This document shows positions 1-10,300 of a DNA stretch of 64,000 nucleotides, piece after piece; within the stretch, counting starts at the first letter, position 1; the number at the start of each line of letters is the position of its first letter. Source of the DNA: Chloranthus sessilifolius (Eukaryota; Streptophyta; Magnoliopsida; Chloranthales; Chloranthaceae); NCBI GenBank assembly GCA_021018995.1, contig CM037587.1, positions 14,323,366-14,387,365 of the forward strand. The letters are read 5' to 3'. The translations under genes and the position numbers were made by a program. Below the pieces are notes generated by a model that saw only the letters and a program-made list of their open reading frames with translations, had not been told where the DNA came from and did no database searches.

Positions 1-420
1 CGATGCAACCATTATTCCCCTACACATACCATTACCTTCATCTACTAGTCAAACTCGTGAGATCATCGAAGAGGCTTTGGAGGATTAGATTGTATCCACC
101 AACCAAGGGGAACTTCAGAAGTATTTGGTCAACTGGAAGAATAAAACAGATTTAGAGAATACGTGGATTACAAAGGAAGAGTTCCAGCAGATTGATCCGA
201 ATCTCTTGGACCTCTATCACAACCAGTATTCATCAGGGATGAATCCTTCTAACCCGAGGAGAGTTTATGGGGGCATCAAATTCAAGCAGCCGCTAGTGAC
301 GTCTGGAGAGTTTACGGGGGCATCAGATTCAAGCAGCCGCCAGTGACATATCGAAGGCGAAAGAAGAACATCAAAGTGATCAGAAAGAATACACAGAGGC
401 GCAGAGTTGAAAACTAGCTT
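1..420 (+). mobile_element. 3' end of Ty3/gypsy chromovirus pol with chromodomain
   Basis: The reading frame around 63-270 has the pattern of an integrase-linked chromodomain: YLVNWKNKTDLENTWI followed by an acidic/aromatic tail. In chromoviruses this domain lies at the C terminus of integrase and is thought to steer insertion toward marked chromatin. It is followed by a short run (about 255-345) in which GTTTAYGGGGGCATCA occurs twice about 57 bases apart, a local duplication. The element enters from outside the window, so only the tail is seen. It is a fossil fragment. The chromovirus assignment rests on the ENTW pattern and on the LTR that follows; the lineage is not resolved. Confidence 0.75.
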
Positions 421-1337
421 AGTCAATCGACCGAGCTCCAACAGTCAATTGATCAATTGAAGCAAATTCGAAAGAATGAGGATTATTCTAGTCGATCGAT
501 CGATTGAAGGCAGAAGCTATTAGTTTTACGGAGATTATATTTTCTCAATCGATCGCCCAGAATTTTTGATCGATCAATTTCGAACAAAAACTTTGGACAA
601 ATTATATATTTATATAATTAATCGATTGACGTCAAGGATCGATTGATCGACCACGCGAATTTTGACGGGATTTTGTTATTTTGGTCAAAATTTTCATTTT
701 AGTGTTTTAGTTGCTTTAGGGCTATTCTAATTTCGTATTAGGGTTTTGGTTAACCTATTTAAAGGCTTGTAAACAACATTATTATTAATTTTTTGTGAAT
801 TAAAATAGTTTTTGCAAACTTGAGAGTTCCAAACTTTCGTGAGGGTGTGATTCTCTCAAAACGAAGAGCGATTTTTCGATCCCTCTTGCGGTTTGGTGTC
901 AGGCCAACTCTTCCTCCTCTTCTATCTTCTTTCGATCTATGAGTTGCGTAAGTAGCGTAACCCTAATTTATCTAATTATCTATTAAATCCAGATTTAGCC
1001 TATTTATCTAAAAATAAATCCAAAATCAACCATCCGTTCTTCATTAATTCATTGTAGCCTTTTTATTTTCATACGATATTGAGAGAACCCGCTTGCGAGT
1101 TAGTTTGACGCCCTAAAACTATCGGAAATCTAGTGTTCGTTAAAAACCCTAATCTTCTAGGTCCGATAGGGAACGTACACGAAAAGTAACGCTATTTTGG
1201 GCCGGAATTAAATTAGCCAATTGAATTCTAGAATATTTATGTGATAATTTGTTAAGAGAAACTGTTATTTTCAATTGTTTGAATTAATTTTAATTTTAAT
1301 ATCAGCCCTAGCATTGCATGTGATAGTTCCCGCATCA
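421..1337 (+). repeat. 3' LTR of the chromovirus
   Basis: No coding potential. The stretch ends in CCCGCATCA at 1337, and its last 300 bases read like the LTR ends at 13258 and 18140: the same order of landmarks (ATCTAG, CTAGAACCCTAATCTTCTAG-like, GGGAACGTAC, ATCTCAGCCC-like) before a terminal CA. A TATTTAAAGGC motif near 757-767 could be its TATA region. The 5' half is rich in overlapping TCGATCGA/TCAATCGA motifs. The start is not defined; the boundary is placed just after the chromodomain tail. No target duplication can be checked because the element's other end is outside the window. Confidence 0.6.
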
Positions 1338-1891
1338 GTAAGACCGCAAGGTAAGGAAAATTAGGTATATCGGCAAAAAATGCATACCAAAACTACCGCC
1401 TTAGAAAGAAAAAAAAAATTATACATTCAACCAAACTAATTCCAATAGGCGCAGCATAGAGCCCTTCAAAAAAAATCTGACGAAGTAACAAAATCACAAA
1501 TAGGGAAAAAGCAAAAGGAAAAAAAAAAAAATAGTCAATCGATCGTCACCCAAAGTTAGGAATAGTGAATGTTGAGCATGCATATGCAATATTTGTAGTT
1601 TTGCACCAACAAAAACAAACCACTCTCAAGTGCATGCACAGAGTTTTTGTGCACAGTGCTATTTTAGAAGCAGTTGACATCCGAACATTCCAGACAGCAT
1701 AACCAGTAGCCAAATGTCACTTTCGCTATAATAGGTGCCTACAGATACGTACATGATCGCTAGTGCAGTTTGTTTCATGAAATTATGTTTTCTTGTATTT
1801 ACCTTTAGGTTAAGTTTTGAATGAGATGAATAGGGTTTTGCTTCTATTAGGATAGTTTAATTGTTGGGTTTTAATATGAGAGTAGGATAGG
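1338..1891. other. intergenic, nothing recognised
   Basis: AT-rich sequence with several A-runs (for example 1408-1419 and 1519-1531). No reading frame with a protein-like pattern on either strand, no RNA gene and no terminal repeat that I can pair. Confidence 0.5.
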
Positions 1892-2019
1892 AGACTAAAT
1901 CAATAAAATAATTATAGGTTATTTTATTTTTTGTTATTTTATTTTTTATTAGTAATTGTTAGAGATAAGAATATGAATAGATATTCTATTATTTTAGGAT
2001 TATTTTATTGATTTAGTCT
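1892..2019. repeat. inverted repeat with 21-nt perfect arms
   Basis: AGACTAAATCAATAAAATAA followed by T at 1892-1912 is the exact reverse complement of 1999-2019. The spacer is about 86 bases of very AT-rich sequence. The right arm runs into the foldback element that starts at 2014. This may be a small MITE or the outer arm of the same structure. No target duplication was identified. Confidence 0.55.
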
Positions 2020-2185
2020 ACAATGGGTGTCCACCCATCATGGGTGGACATGGCAGTTCACACGTCTGTGTGACTGCATGACGTGCACAGACTTCCAATG
2101 CATTGAAATCTGTGCATGTCATGCAGGCATAGAGACGTGTGGACTGCTTTACTGCCCATGATGGATGGACATCAACTGTAGACTA
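2014..2185. mobile_element. foldback MITE, about 172 bp, TA-flanked
   Basis: The two halves are imperfect reverse complements over nearly their full length. The left begins TA-GTCTACAATGGGTGTCC; the right, read in reverse complement, begins TA-GTCTACAGTTGATGTCC. Both continue through CACACGTCT and TGCATGAC. The whole can fold into one long hairpin. TA at both outer edges would fit a TA target duplication as in Tc1/mariner-derived MITEs, but TA is too short to prove it. No coding capacity. Confidence 0.6.
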
Positions 2186-2308
2186 ACTCTATTCTATTTG
2201 TAAAATTTATTGGTAGAATAGACTAGGAAGTCTTGACAGAGTAGGACATTTTATTTTTTTGGGGACCTTTATAGGCACATAAAAAGGGGGAAACAGACTT
2301 ATTGTGAC

Positions 2309-2522
2309 CATGGTTTGAATTTCAGACGAAACAGATAGTATCATCCAATACATATCGGTTGCGGAGGTCACCGGGCACATACATTGAATGCATCAGCCCA
2401 TACATATTGGTATGTATCAGCCGAACATACCATCGCATCGACCATACCGATATATGTCGTCCCATAAGTTTCGGTTTTGGAGCTGGCAGATACGTACCGG
2501 ATAACCGAGATTTTGAACCTTG
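2309..2522. mobile_element. hAT-type MITE copy 1 (8-bp TSD ATTGTGAC)
   Basis: Left end CATGGTTTGAATTTC; the right end in reverse complement is CAAGGTTCAAAATCTCGG. The 8 bases ATTGTGAC flank it exactly on both sides (2301-2308 and 2523-2530). The interior is made of motifs such as ATACATATCGG, GATACGTACCGG and their reverse complements. At 214 bp it has no coding capacity. An 8-bp target duplication is the mark of hAT transposases, so it is read as a non-autonomous hAT element. It is the outlying copy of the family; the others lie at 6821, 7161, 13667, 13821, 16157 and 19113. Confidence 0.85.
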
Positions 2523-2530
2523 ATTGTGAC

Positions 2531-3522
2531 TGTTGTTATTTGATTTTGTCGTGGGAGATTTCAACAATTGAAAATAATGTGTTTTCTTTTATTTCTAGCT
2601 CACCATGGGTTATTTCTTCTTTTTGTCATCTACTAATAGTCATATCATGTTAGCACATGATGCAGTTTCTATCACAATAAAATTACATGTAAGTTTGAAA
2701 CTCTGAAATAAAAATTTCATAAATTAAAAATATAGTCTGCATTGATATGTCGCAATCCTTAATCCTTATGGCTTATACTTACTGTAATTATGCAATGCAA
2801 TATCGATCCCCAAAACCGTTTTCACCCGATAACCATGATTATAGCATTAATTTTAACTTTGGCATGAACAACGAAAGAAGCATGCGGTAGAAAAAACATA
2901 TCTCCAACCCCCAACATATGAAAAAACAATCGGTCTAGCAAAAGGCACCAAAAATATTTTCTGAAATCATGGTGATATTTCAAAAATGAGGCCCGGGAAT
3001 GGGTCAAACCCAGCCCGGGCCGCTGGGTTCGAATCAGGTGGGGTCCACATGGCATCCATCCAAGGGATTGGGTTCTACGGCAACTTGGCCTAGGGCGATC
3101 AAAGGCCAGCCAAAAAATTTGGGCATGATCCGATGCATATGCAAATCCACTGTTCAAAATCTGGTCCAAGGGGGCAAATTCAATGCACCAGGATGTGTGG
3201 GTGCCCAAACTTTGGCCGTAGTTTTGACCACAAAAAAACCTCTTTTAAGATATTTTTATAGATCACATGCCACATGGCACATGATCCCAAAACGGGTGTT
3301 GGTTTGGAATCACGTGCCACATGGCATGTGATTTGGGGTACGAACCCATTGCCCCCAGTTTGGGGTTCGAACCCATTGTCCCATTTTCCTTAAAAATTAA
3401 TCCCCACAATTTTAATCTTCTACAGTGGAAAAATGAAAAACATGCATAATACATCAAATTGAAAGGAACTAGAAAAAAAGAATCATCAATCGTGCTATAA
3501 GTAAAAAATCTCAAACATACAG
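2531..3522. other. intergenic; possible 3' flank of the minus-strand exons
   Basis: No convincing coding frame. A GC-richer patch at 2990-3350 contains a hairpin: ATCACATGCCACATGGCAC near 3262-3280 pairs with GTGCCACATGGCATGTGAT at 3314-3332. If the minus-strand exons at 3523-4160 are real, the DNA just below 3523 would be their 3' untranslated region. No clear polyadenylation signal was singled out. Confidence 0.4.
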
Positions 3523-4160
3523 TTACGAGATGCAGACATACACTTCAGGTGCTGGATGAAGGCACTGTGTACGGCATATAGGTTTCTTATCTTTCTCCAG
3601 CATCACATATCGAGCAAAATTCTCTAGTGGAAGAGTAAAAGGCAATACAACAATGAAATTTCTCGTAAGAAATCAAACAAAAATAAAAGAATCGAACAAT
3701 GATATACAGTTACATTTTCCAGCAATAACATAGTTTTGGTATTTACATAGAAAATGGGTACTACCTTCTGCCGGTGGCTCGTTTAAGTCCAAAAGCTTAT
3801 GACCCATTTCATTACCTGCTAAAAAAAGTCACAAATTATTGATAAGAAAATAACAGACATGCCATCAAAAATAAATGAACAAAAATAAATAATAAAATAA
3901 AATACAATGAGCATCCCAACATAAAGCACAAATGCATGCAGTCACGCCCACAAAGACTTGTTTTGGAGTTGAACTAGTACGGAGGTAAATGCTCCAAATA
4001 CCACGAAAAAGAAGAGATAGCAAAATCTTCTTTAAAGCATTCTGGTATGTTTCCATATTTCTTCAAATATAAATAAGTTAAATGTACTAACATATATAAT
4101 TGTGTCTAGGAAGGAATACATAACAGGCACAAGTAATCTAGAAGAGTTCCAAATGAGTTC
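3523..4160 (-). pseudogene. candidate host-gene exons, 5' part severed by copia
   Basis: Not recognised as a known family. On the minus strand, 3815-3765 is preceded by a T-rich AG acceptor and followed by GTAGTA. It reads in frame HKLLDLNEPPAE and its phase joins exactly to 3623-3523, which follows CTCTTCCACTAG. That last exon reads ENFARYVMLEKDKKP, then ICRTQCLHPAPEVYVCIS and a TAA stop at 3525-3523. Upstream, 4160-4092 (after GTGTGTGTGCAG, before GTTAGT) and the segment from 4060 (after TTTGAAG) are open in one common phase: SRLLVPVMYSFLDTII, then KYGNIPECFKEDFAISSF. The donor of the 4060 segment does not match the phase needed at 3815, so the chain is incomplete: a missed exon or decay. 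LDLNEP resembles an EAR-type LxLxL motif, but function is unknown. The copia LTR begins 42 bases upstream of the first exon. Confidence 0.4.
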
Positions 4161-4201
4161 CTGCACACACACACATCTCATATGATCTTAAGTTTTGTAG
4201 C

Positions 4202-4421
4202 TGTTGATGTGTCTATAAAATTATTTGGGTTTACTTATATTTGTGGGTATGTAAGTATTAGGGCTTCATACGGGAACCTATTCACTTGTAAGAAGTATAA
4301 ATTCTAATGACAAAGGAAGCAAGAACAACTTTCTCACAACCCTAATTTCTCCATCTCTTTCTCTTCTATCAACTTCTTCCTCTCTCCTCCATCATCAAAA
4401 TCTTAATCCTAAATCATAACA
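4202..4421 (+). repeat. 5' LTR of the copia element, with PBS after it
   Basis: Starts TGTTGATGTGTC and ends CATAACA. It shares TTTACTTATATTTGTGGGT and TTATTCACTTGTAAG-type landmarks with 12056-12125, which marks the 3' partner. A T-rich, CTT-rich segment precedes the end. PBS TGGTATCACAGTGG begins nine bases downstream. At about 220 bp it is short, as is common for copia LTRs. Confidence 0.75.
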
Positions 4422-6820
4422 GATTTAGTTTGGTATCACAGTGGGACCCGGACATGTTGCAGACATCACCCATAAATTGCTGACTTCATGTTGACATCAG
4501 TGCAGACAAATCATTGACAAAAAAATTGAAAAAAATTACACAATTGTGATCCGAATCTTCTGGCAAGTTCTTTTGTCTCTTACAACCTCTTGATTTCACG
4601 AAGGGTTTTATATGCTACACCCTCTTCACAGTTTTCTTGGTTCCTGACTCCGTGTGGCCATAAAAGGGGGTTGTCTTTAGAGGTTATGATTGGATCTACA
4701 TGAGGAAGCATGCTATAGAAGAGAAATCTCAGACTTATGTTGTTTAAATGGTTTTCTATTAAATTTCGTCTGTCTTTTTATCACGTGATTCACGAAAATC
4801 TGAGGTCTCAGTGTCAGTGTTGAAAAGAGATGGGTTTATCTGGTGACTAGTAATATTTTTCATGAAAGAGTATCCCTCATTTGTGGCCTTGTTGGCTGAG
4901 ATATCTGTGTAGAGTTGTCTACTTGTTTGTAATCAAATTGATCTTATCCAGCAGTATTATTGTCAGTAGTTACGTGGTTTATTTTGGCAGACACCAGCAA
5001 TAAAGTCCGCCGGGAGGAGAAGTTTATGGGCGACTACTATCCTCAGTTGACAGGTTTGTGTGGATGAGTTGAGCCACTACCAAGCGAAAGGTAAATCTGC
5101 ACATGTAAGAGTAAAACGAAGTCTTCAGAATGCATGAATACAAAGGGAAAAACAGGATAATAAGACATTTGATTTCCTAAGACTTGTTAATTTTGAGTAT
5201 AAACCAATTCGAACTAGTATCCTTGGTAGAGAGGAGATAAGGCTACCACCCTTGAGGATAGTATTTACCTTACTCCAGTGTGAAGAACCAAGGATGAAGT
5301 TTATGGATGTTTCCCTTTAGTCTTCTGAATACTGCACTTTCGTCATTTTTTTCAACTCAGACGAGCAGGCGGTATGAGTGGTTTCTAACACAGAAGAGAA
5401 GGAAATATTGAAGTGTACTCATTGTGGTCAGAAGTGACACTTGAAACTTGTTGGGACCTGCTAAGATGTCCGTAGGTTCAGAACAATCAAAACAATCGAG
5501 CCTATACTTATGTTACTGATGATGGAGCCATGGCTTCTATTCCTACTACGTCGTTGCCACTATGATGCCTCATGTAGCTGCTTCCTCATCGTTTACCCCC
5601 GTTACCCTCGCACAAGAATATCAGGACCTGCTAAAGCGAGCTACGAGTACCCAGGCCTCTTCCTCTTCAAATATGGCTGATTGAGGTATCATAAGTACTG
5701 CCCATGCATCTACATCTCCCAAACTCTTTGGATCATCGATTCAGGGGCGACTGACCACATGTATGATACGTCTCAGTACTTACATTCTTCTCCTGTTTCT
5801 GACCCATGTTATATTCGTGTTGTTGATGAGTCCCGTGTCCCTGAAACGGTAAATAATTCTACACATTGCTAGTTTGTCTTCAGAATCAACATTGCCTATC
5901 CGAGCCCAAGCTTGCTATTTGTTACTCAAATCACAAAGCCTTCGAACTGTTGTATAATCCTTTATCCCTCAGATTCTGTTTTTCAGGACCCAAAGACATG
6001 AGGATATTTGGTCATATTCTTAAGGAGAGAGTGCTCTACCTACTTGAAGATCAGAAGATCCCAAAGCCAATAGCTACAGCTATTCTCTCGGGATGATGCA
6101 TACCTACAACACTCTCAGTTGGGTCATTTACATATTTCCCATTTCTGTATTTTGTTTCCAAAACAGTTGAATACTTTTAATCTTACAAAGTTTAAATGTG
6201 AAATCTGTCAGTTTTCAAAACAACCAAAACAACATACAAATTCATATCCAAGCAGCGAAAATAAAACTAGCACTCATTCCATTTTAGGGTACCTCTACTA
6301 GCGCCCAAGCAATCTCTGAAAGCACCTGTAACAACCCGAAATTTTCTTTTCGGAAACAACGTGAAATATCGGGTCATTAGATCTCATTTCATAAGTCCTT
6401 AAACAGAGATTTCATTGGTAGAAAGTAAAACTAATTCGAGTCACTAATTTGACTGGAGCGATTAACACTTAACGTGCCATGATGCAACACAATCCACAAT
6501 ATACCAATGGTGATGGCCGTACATCACACAAACAATGGTATTTACATCAATATTCAAAAGGTAATCCAAAACTATTTCAAAGAAAGTTCATTTAAATCAT
6601 AACAAATCTAAATCTCCAGAAAAATTTTAAGGGAAGAATTCCTCAGGTGGAAGATCCTCTTCGTCTTCTGGTACAAAATTGGGATCTTCGTTTGCATCAG
6701 TACCTGTGACACAGTGTTGAGGTGAGCTAAAAGGTCCACATGCTCAGTAGAGAAATTCCATATACCAATCATACCTTATCTTTCCAATACATAGACATTT
6801 AATGACCAATCAGTGTCAAC

Positions 6821-7120
6821 CATGGATCAAAATCTTGGATTTTCGATACGTATCGTCCAGCACCAAAACCGATACGTACCGGACGATATGTATCGGTTCC
6901 GGACGATATCTTTCGATTTTTTCCCAAAAAAAAAAAAAACCAACAACAAAACTGATAATTTGAAATTATCGGACGATGATTTCAAATTATCATCCGATAC
7001 GAACGATACTTTGAACGATAATTTGACTGTTTTTTAAGGGGGGCAATAAAAACCCAATGTATTGTATCGTTCAAGTCCAAAACCGATACGTATCGGTATC
7101 GGACGATATTTTGATCCATG
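6821..7120. mobile_element. hAT-type MITE copy 2 (TSD GTGTCAAC)
   Basis: Ends CATGGATCAAAATCTTGG and ATTTTGATCCATG are inverted repeats, and the perfect 8-bp repeat GTGTCAAC flanks it (6813-6820, 7121-7128). Subterminal sequence is rich in CGATACGTATCG palindromes and CCGGACGATA. Non-coding, 300 bp, and inserted in the solo LTR. It lies only 40 bases from copy 3, which belongs to the other sequence subtype, so these are two independent insertions. Confidence 0.9.
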
Positions 7121-7160
7121 GTGTCAACAACTAGGTTACAAAGTTTCAATGAGTCAAGTG

Positions 7161-7378
7161 CATGGTTCAAACTTTCAGCTGAAATCTTAAGATTTCAACG
7201 GAAACTTATCGGTTTCAATGTGGTCCCTGAAACGATAACTACAAAATTTCGGTATGTTTTTTGTTTCGGGCATATTATCGGTCAATATTTTGGTTCTTCA
7301 ATAAAAATAAAAATAAAGTTGGCCGATATTTCAAATTTTTGACTTCCGGCAGGACCGAAACCGAAATTTTGATCCTTG
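7161..7378. mobile_element. hAT-type MITE copy 3 (TSD GTCAAGTG)
   Basis: Left end CATGGTTCAAACTTTCAG; the right end in reverse complement is CAAGGATCAAAATTTCGG. Perfect 8-bp flanking repeat GTCAAGTG (7153-7160, 7379-7386). The interior carries CCGAAATTT/GAAACCGA motifs in place of the CGATACGTATCG motifs of copy 2, so it belongs to a second subtype together with copies at 16157 and 19113. 218 bp, non-coding. Confidence 0.9.
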
Positions 7379-10300
7379 GTCAAGTGTCATTTAAGTTTGG
7401 TTCGTCAAAACTACAGTAGAGTCTTGGTGTTAATTTCAGGAATTCCAACAAATTCATCTCACATATAGGTGTCCAATTTCGATGATTTTCATTTCCATGC
7501 AAAAGTCCAATTTAAGGTGCCTTTAGTTACATTTACTATAGTTTCATAGTTCCATCCATGCATGACTTAAATCACATAACTTAAAAATCTCTAATGCGAA
7601 TATAGCGCTAGAGCCGATGTGGGAATTCCAACCATCGTCGTTCCATGAATAATTTTTCGATATGCCCAAGTTCCTGTGTTGTGAGGAATACTTGTGCGGT
7701 TCGATGGGTCATCGTCATGGTTCAATGTGTGCAATAACACGGCTCAATATGTGCCGAAGCACGGTTCAATGTTCGATATTTGTGTCGTCGCATAGGATTC
7801 GTTCAAATGAATCGCTTTAAATCACATGCAAAATTCTAGAACATAGTATAGCATCCATATTTCATAGGTAGTTCAAAATTCAAATTTCCAATCTCCAATA
7901 TTCAATGGAGTTCAATAATCGATGAGTTTCAGATATTCGATGATTGTATAATGTTCAATGAATTTCAGATGTTCAATGCTCAATGAAAGTACAATATTCA
8001 ATGTGTTACGATGTTCGATGATGCAATGCTCAGTTTAGTTTTCAGAAGTCCAACAGTTTAAATCCTTCAATGGGGCACAATGTTCAGAGAATCCATTTCA
8101 ATGGTTCAAGGAGGATCATATCGTATGCTTTCCTTTATGATCTCCCTTGGTTTTCAGTCGATTTTCCCATTAGTTAAACTTTCAGAATCAGTTTCCAAGT
8201 TTCTAAGGTTTCCAACTTCGAAAATTTAATATCTAAGAATCCCTAGAGAAAATCTCTCATGATGACAAGATACTGTAAAAACTTGTTCACATCACTAAAC
8301 GCATATGAATCGACAGTATAAAACATAAATTGTGCATTGAAATTCCCCTACCTTAATATCGCATCGAAAGGCGGGACAATCCCTATTGTTTTCGCTCGAC
8401 TCCTCCCTCTATTTTTTCATGAAGAAACAATATATTAATGTTCGATTGTGATTTCGAACAATTCAAAGTTACTTATTGCGAAACAATCACTAAGAAACCT
8501 CGGAAGGTGGGTCTAAAAGTCAAGGCTCGACATGACTCGCTCGAGCGACAACCAAACTCACTCGAGCAACATTCGGCCGAAAGTTTGCCCTTATTTCTGA
8601 GTACGAAAGTAAGCCCTCCTTTCCAAATTAAAATCTGACAATATGAACTATGATATAAGAATTAAGCAATTAGAATCCGAAATTAAGAGATGATAATATC
8701 CACCTCTTGAGGCGAGACGACGGCTCTACGATGATCGGTGTTTGAAGAGATCAAGATGATTTTTTTAACATGGTTTTCCCTCCTTCCTTGATCTCGATGG
8801 TGGAGATGAATAAGATGATTTTTTTGTGGTAGTAAACTCAAAAGATTTTAGGTGGTTTGGAGAAGAAGGTAGTGGCGGCTAGGGTTTTTTTCTTAAGAAG
8901 AATAGAAAAGACAAAGGTGGCTAGGTTCTCTTAGGTTCTATTCTTAAGAAGAATTCTTGATGAGATTTTGATTAGGTTTCTCCATGGTACACCTTATATC
9001 TTAATGGAGATTATCCAGTGTTAGGCTAACACACCAAGGAAAGATGTATAAGTCTTTACTTCAAAGTCCAAAATAGAGGTTTAAAGTCTACGCACCAAGG
9101 TTTGATCCTTTGACCTCTTGTCTAAACTCCATCCCCTTACTAGTAGGCTATCACACCACTTGTGTTAACAAATGACGAAATTAAGAATAGAAGCTTGAAA
9201 GCTAAAATGTGTACTTCTTTAGTTAACCCGTTTTGAAAGATCAAGGCGTTCGACGTATACATTAATATTCACGAATACGAAATCTAGGTGTATTACTGAT
9301 ACGAAAATTTGAGTCGTTACAGCACCCACATGTGCAACCCCTTCAAAACCATTGATTGCTTCAGATCAGATGATGGAGATTGTGTTTCATCATGATCTTC
9401 CTCACAATGGATCTTGAGATCATGTCACACCTATTAGACGGTCAGTTTTTTATTCCACATGTCACAGATCCCCAACAAATGCCCCTTGAATCCTACGACA
9501 CACTTCACGCTCAAACGTGATTTTAGGGCATTTTTTGGATGATATCGAGTTATTTCTTTGTGTGGTTGTCGCTATTTTTCTAGTTTCATTGATTATTGCA
9601 CCCACTATACTATGTTGTTTTTAACGAAATCAAAAGATGAGGTGGCTACGATTTTTCCATCTATCATAAACTGGTGGTGTAAACTCAATTTCATACAAGT
9701 GATAAGGTTTTAAGATCTAACAATGGTGGGGAGTGTTCTTCTCATCAACTTCACTATGACTTTTGTACTCATGGGATCGAGTGAAAAACCATAAGTCCTT
9801 ACACTCCACAGAAGAATAAGTTAGCAAAGAGGAAAAATTGTCATCTCCTCAAAGTTGCTCAAGCCCTATTCATCATAATTCATTTCGTTGGAAATGGTAT
9901 GCCTACACCGGTCCTTGGAGATAACTCTTTGTTTCAACTGATTGTGTCTGAATGATTGCTTATTCACACTACATCCTTATGCGTTTGGTTCACTTTGTTG
10001 TGCTCATGTCCTATCTATCCATGAGGATAAGATGATCCTAAAGACATCAGGTGCAGCTTTATTGGTTATCCTCCAAAGCAGAAGGGATACAAGTATTATG
10101 ACTCATCGTCTAGTCGGGTATTCATCACCATGGATGTATCTTTTTCTTAGTCCTCTGCCTTCTCCTCTCCGTCCCAGTGCTCTCTCTAGGGGGGAGTACA
10201 AAGTAGAAGAGAGCATTGTTGCATTGTCATATCCTGGAGACCATGAACATGAAGAAGTAGAAGAAAGAGAAATGATGGAAAACAGGGTGGTACAAAAAAG

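Larger units (their letters stand above)
6327..9321. mobile_element. 3.0-kb solo LTR inserted in copia (TSD GCACC)
   Basis: Begins TGTAACAACCCGAAATTTTC and ends GAGTCGTTACA, so TG...CA with matching 6-bp inverted ends TGTAAC/GTTACA. It is flanked on both sides by the 5-bp repeat GCACC (6322-6326, 9322-9326), the size retroviral-type integrases make. No coding frames and no internal domain were found, so it is a solo LTR, left by recombination between the two LTRs of a full copy. Its length and TGTAAC..CCC start resemble the long LTRs of plant chromoviruses of the Tekay/Del kind; that family call is inference. It contains MITE copies at 6821-7120 and 7161-7378. Confidence 0.8.

Noticed and set aside
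2999-3331. 110-codon plus-strand frame overlapping a 128-codon minus-strand frame
   Set aside because: Both span the GC-richer hairpin region; neither shows a domain, and each is the shadow of the other.
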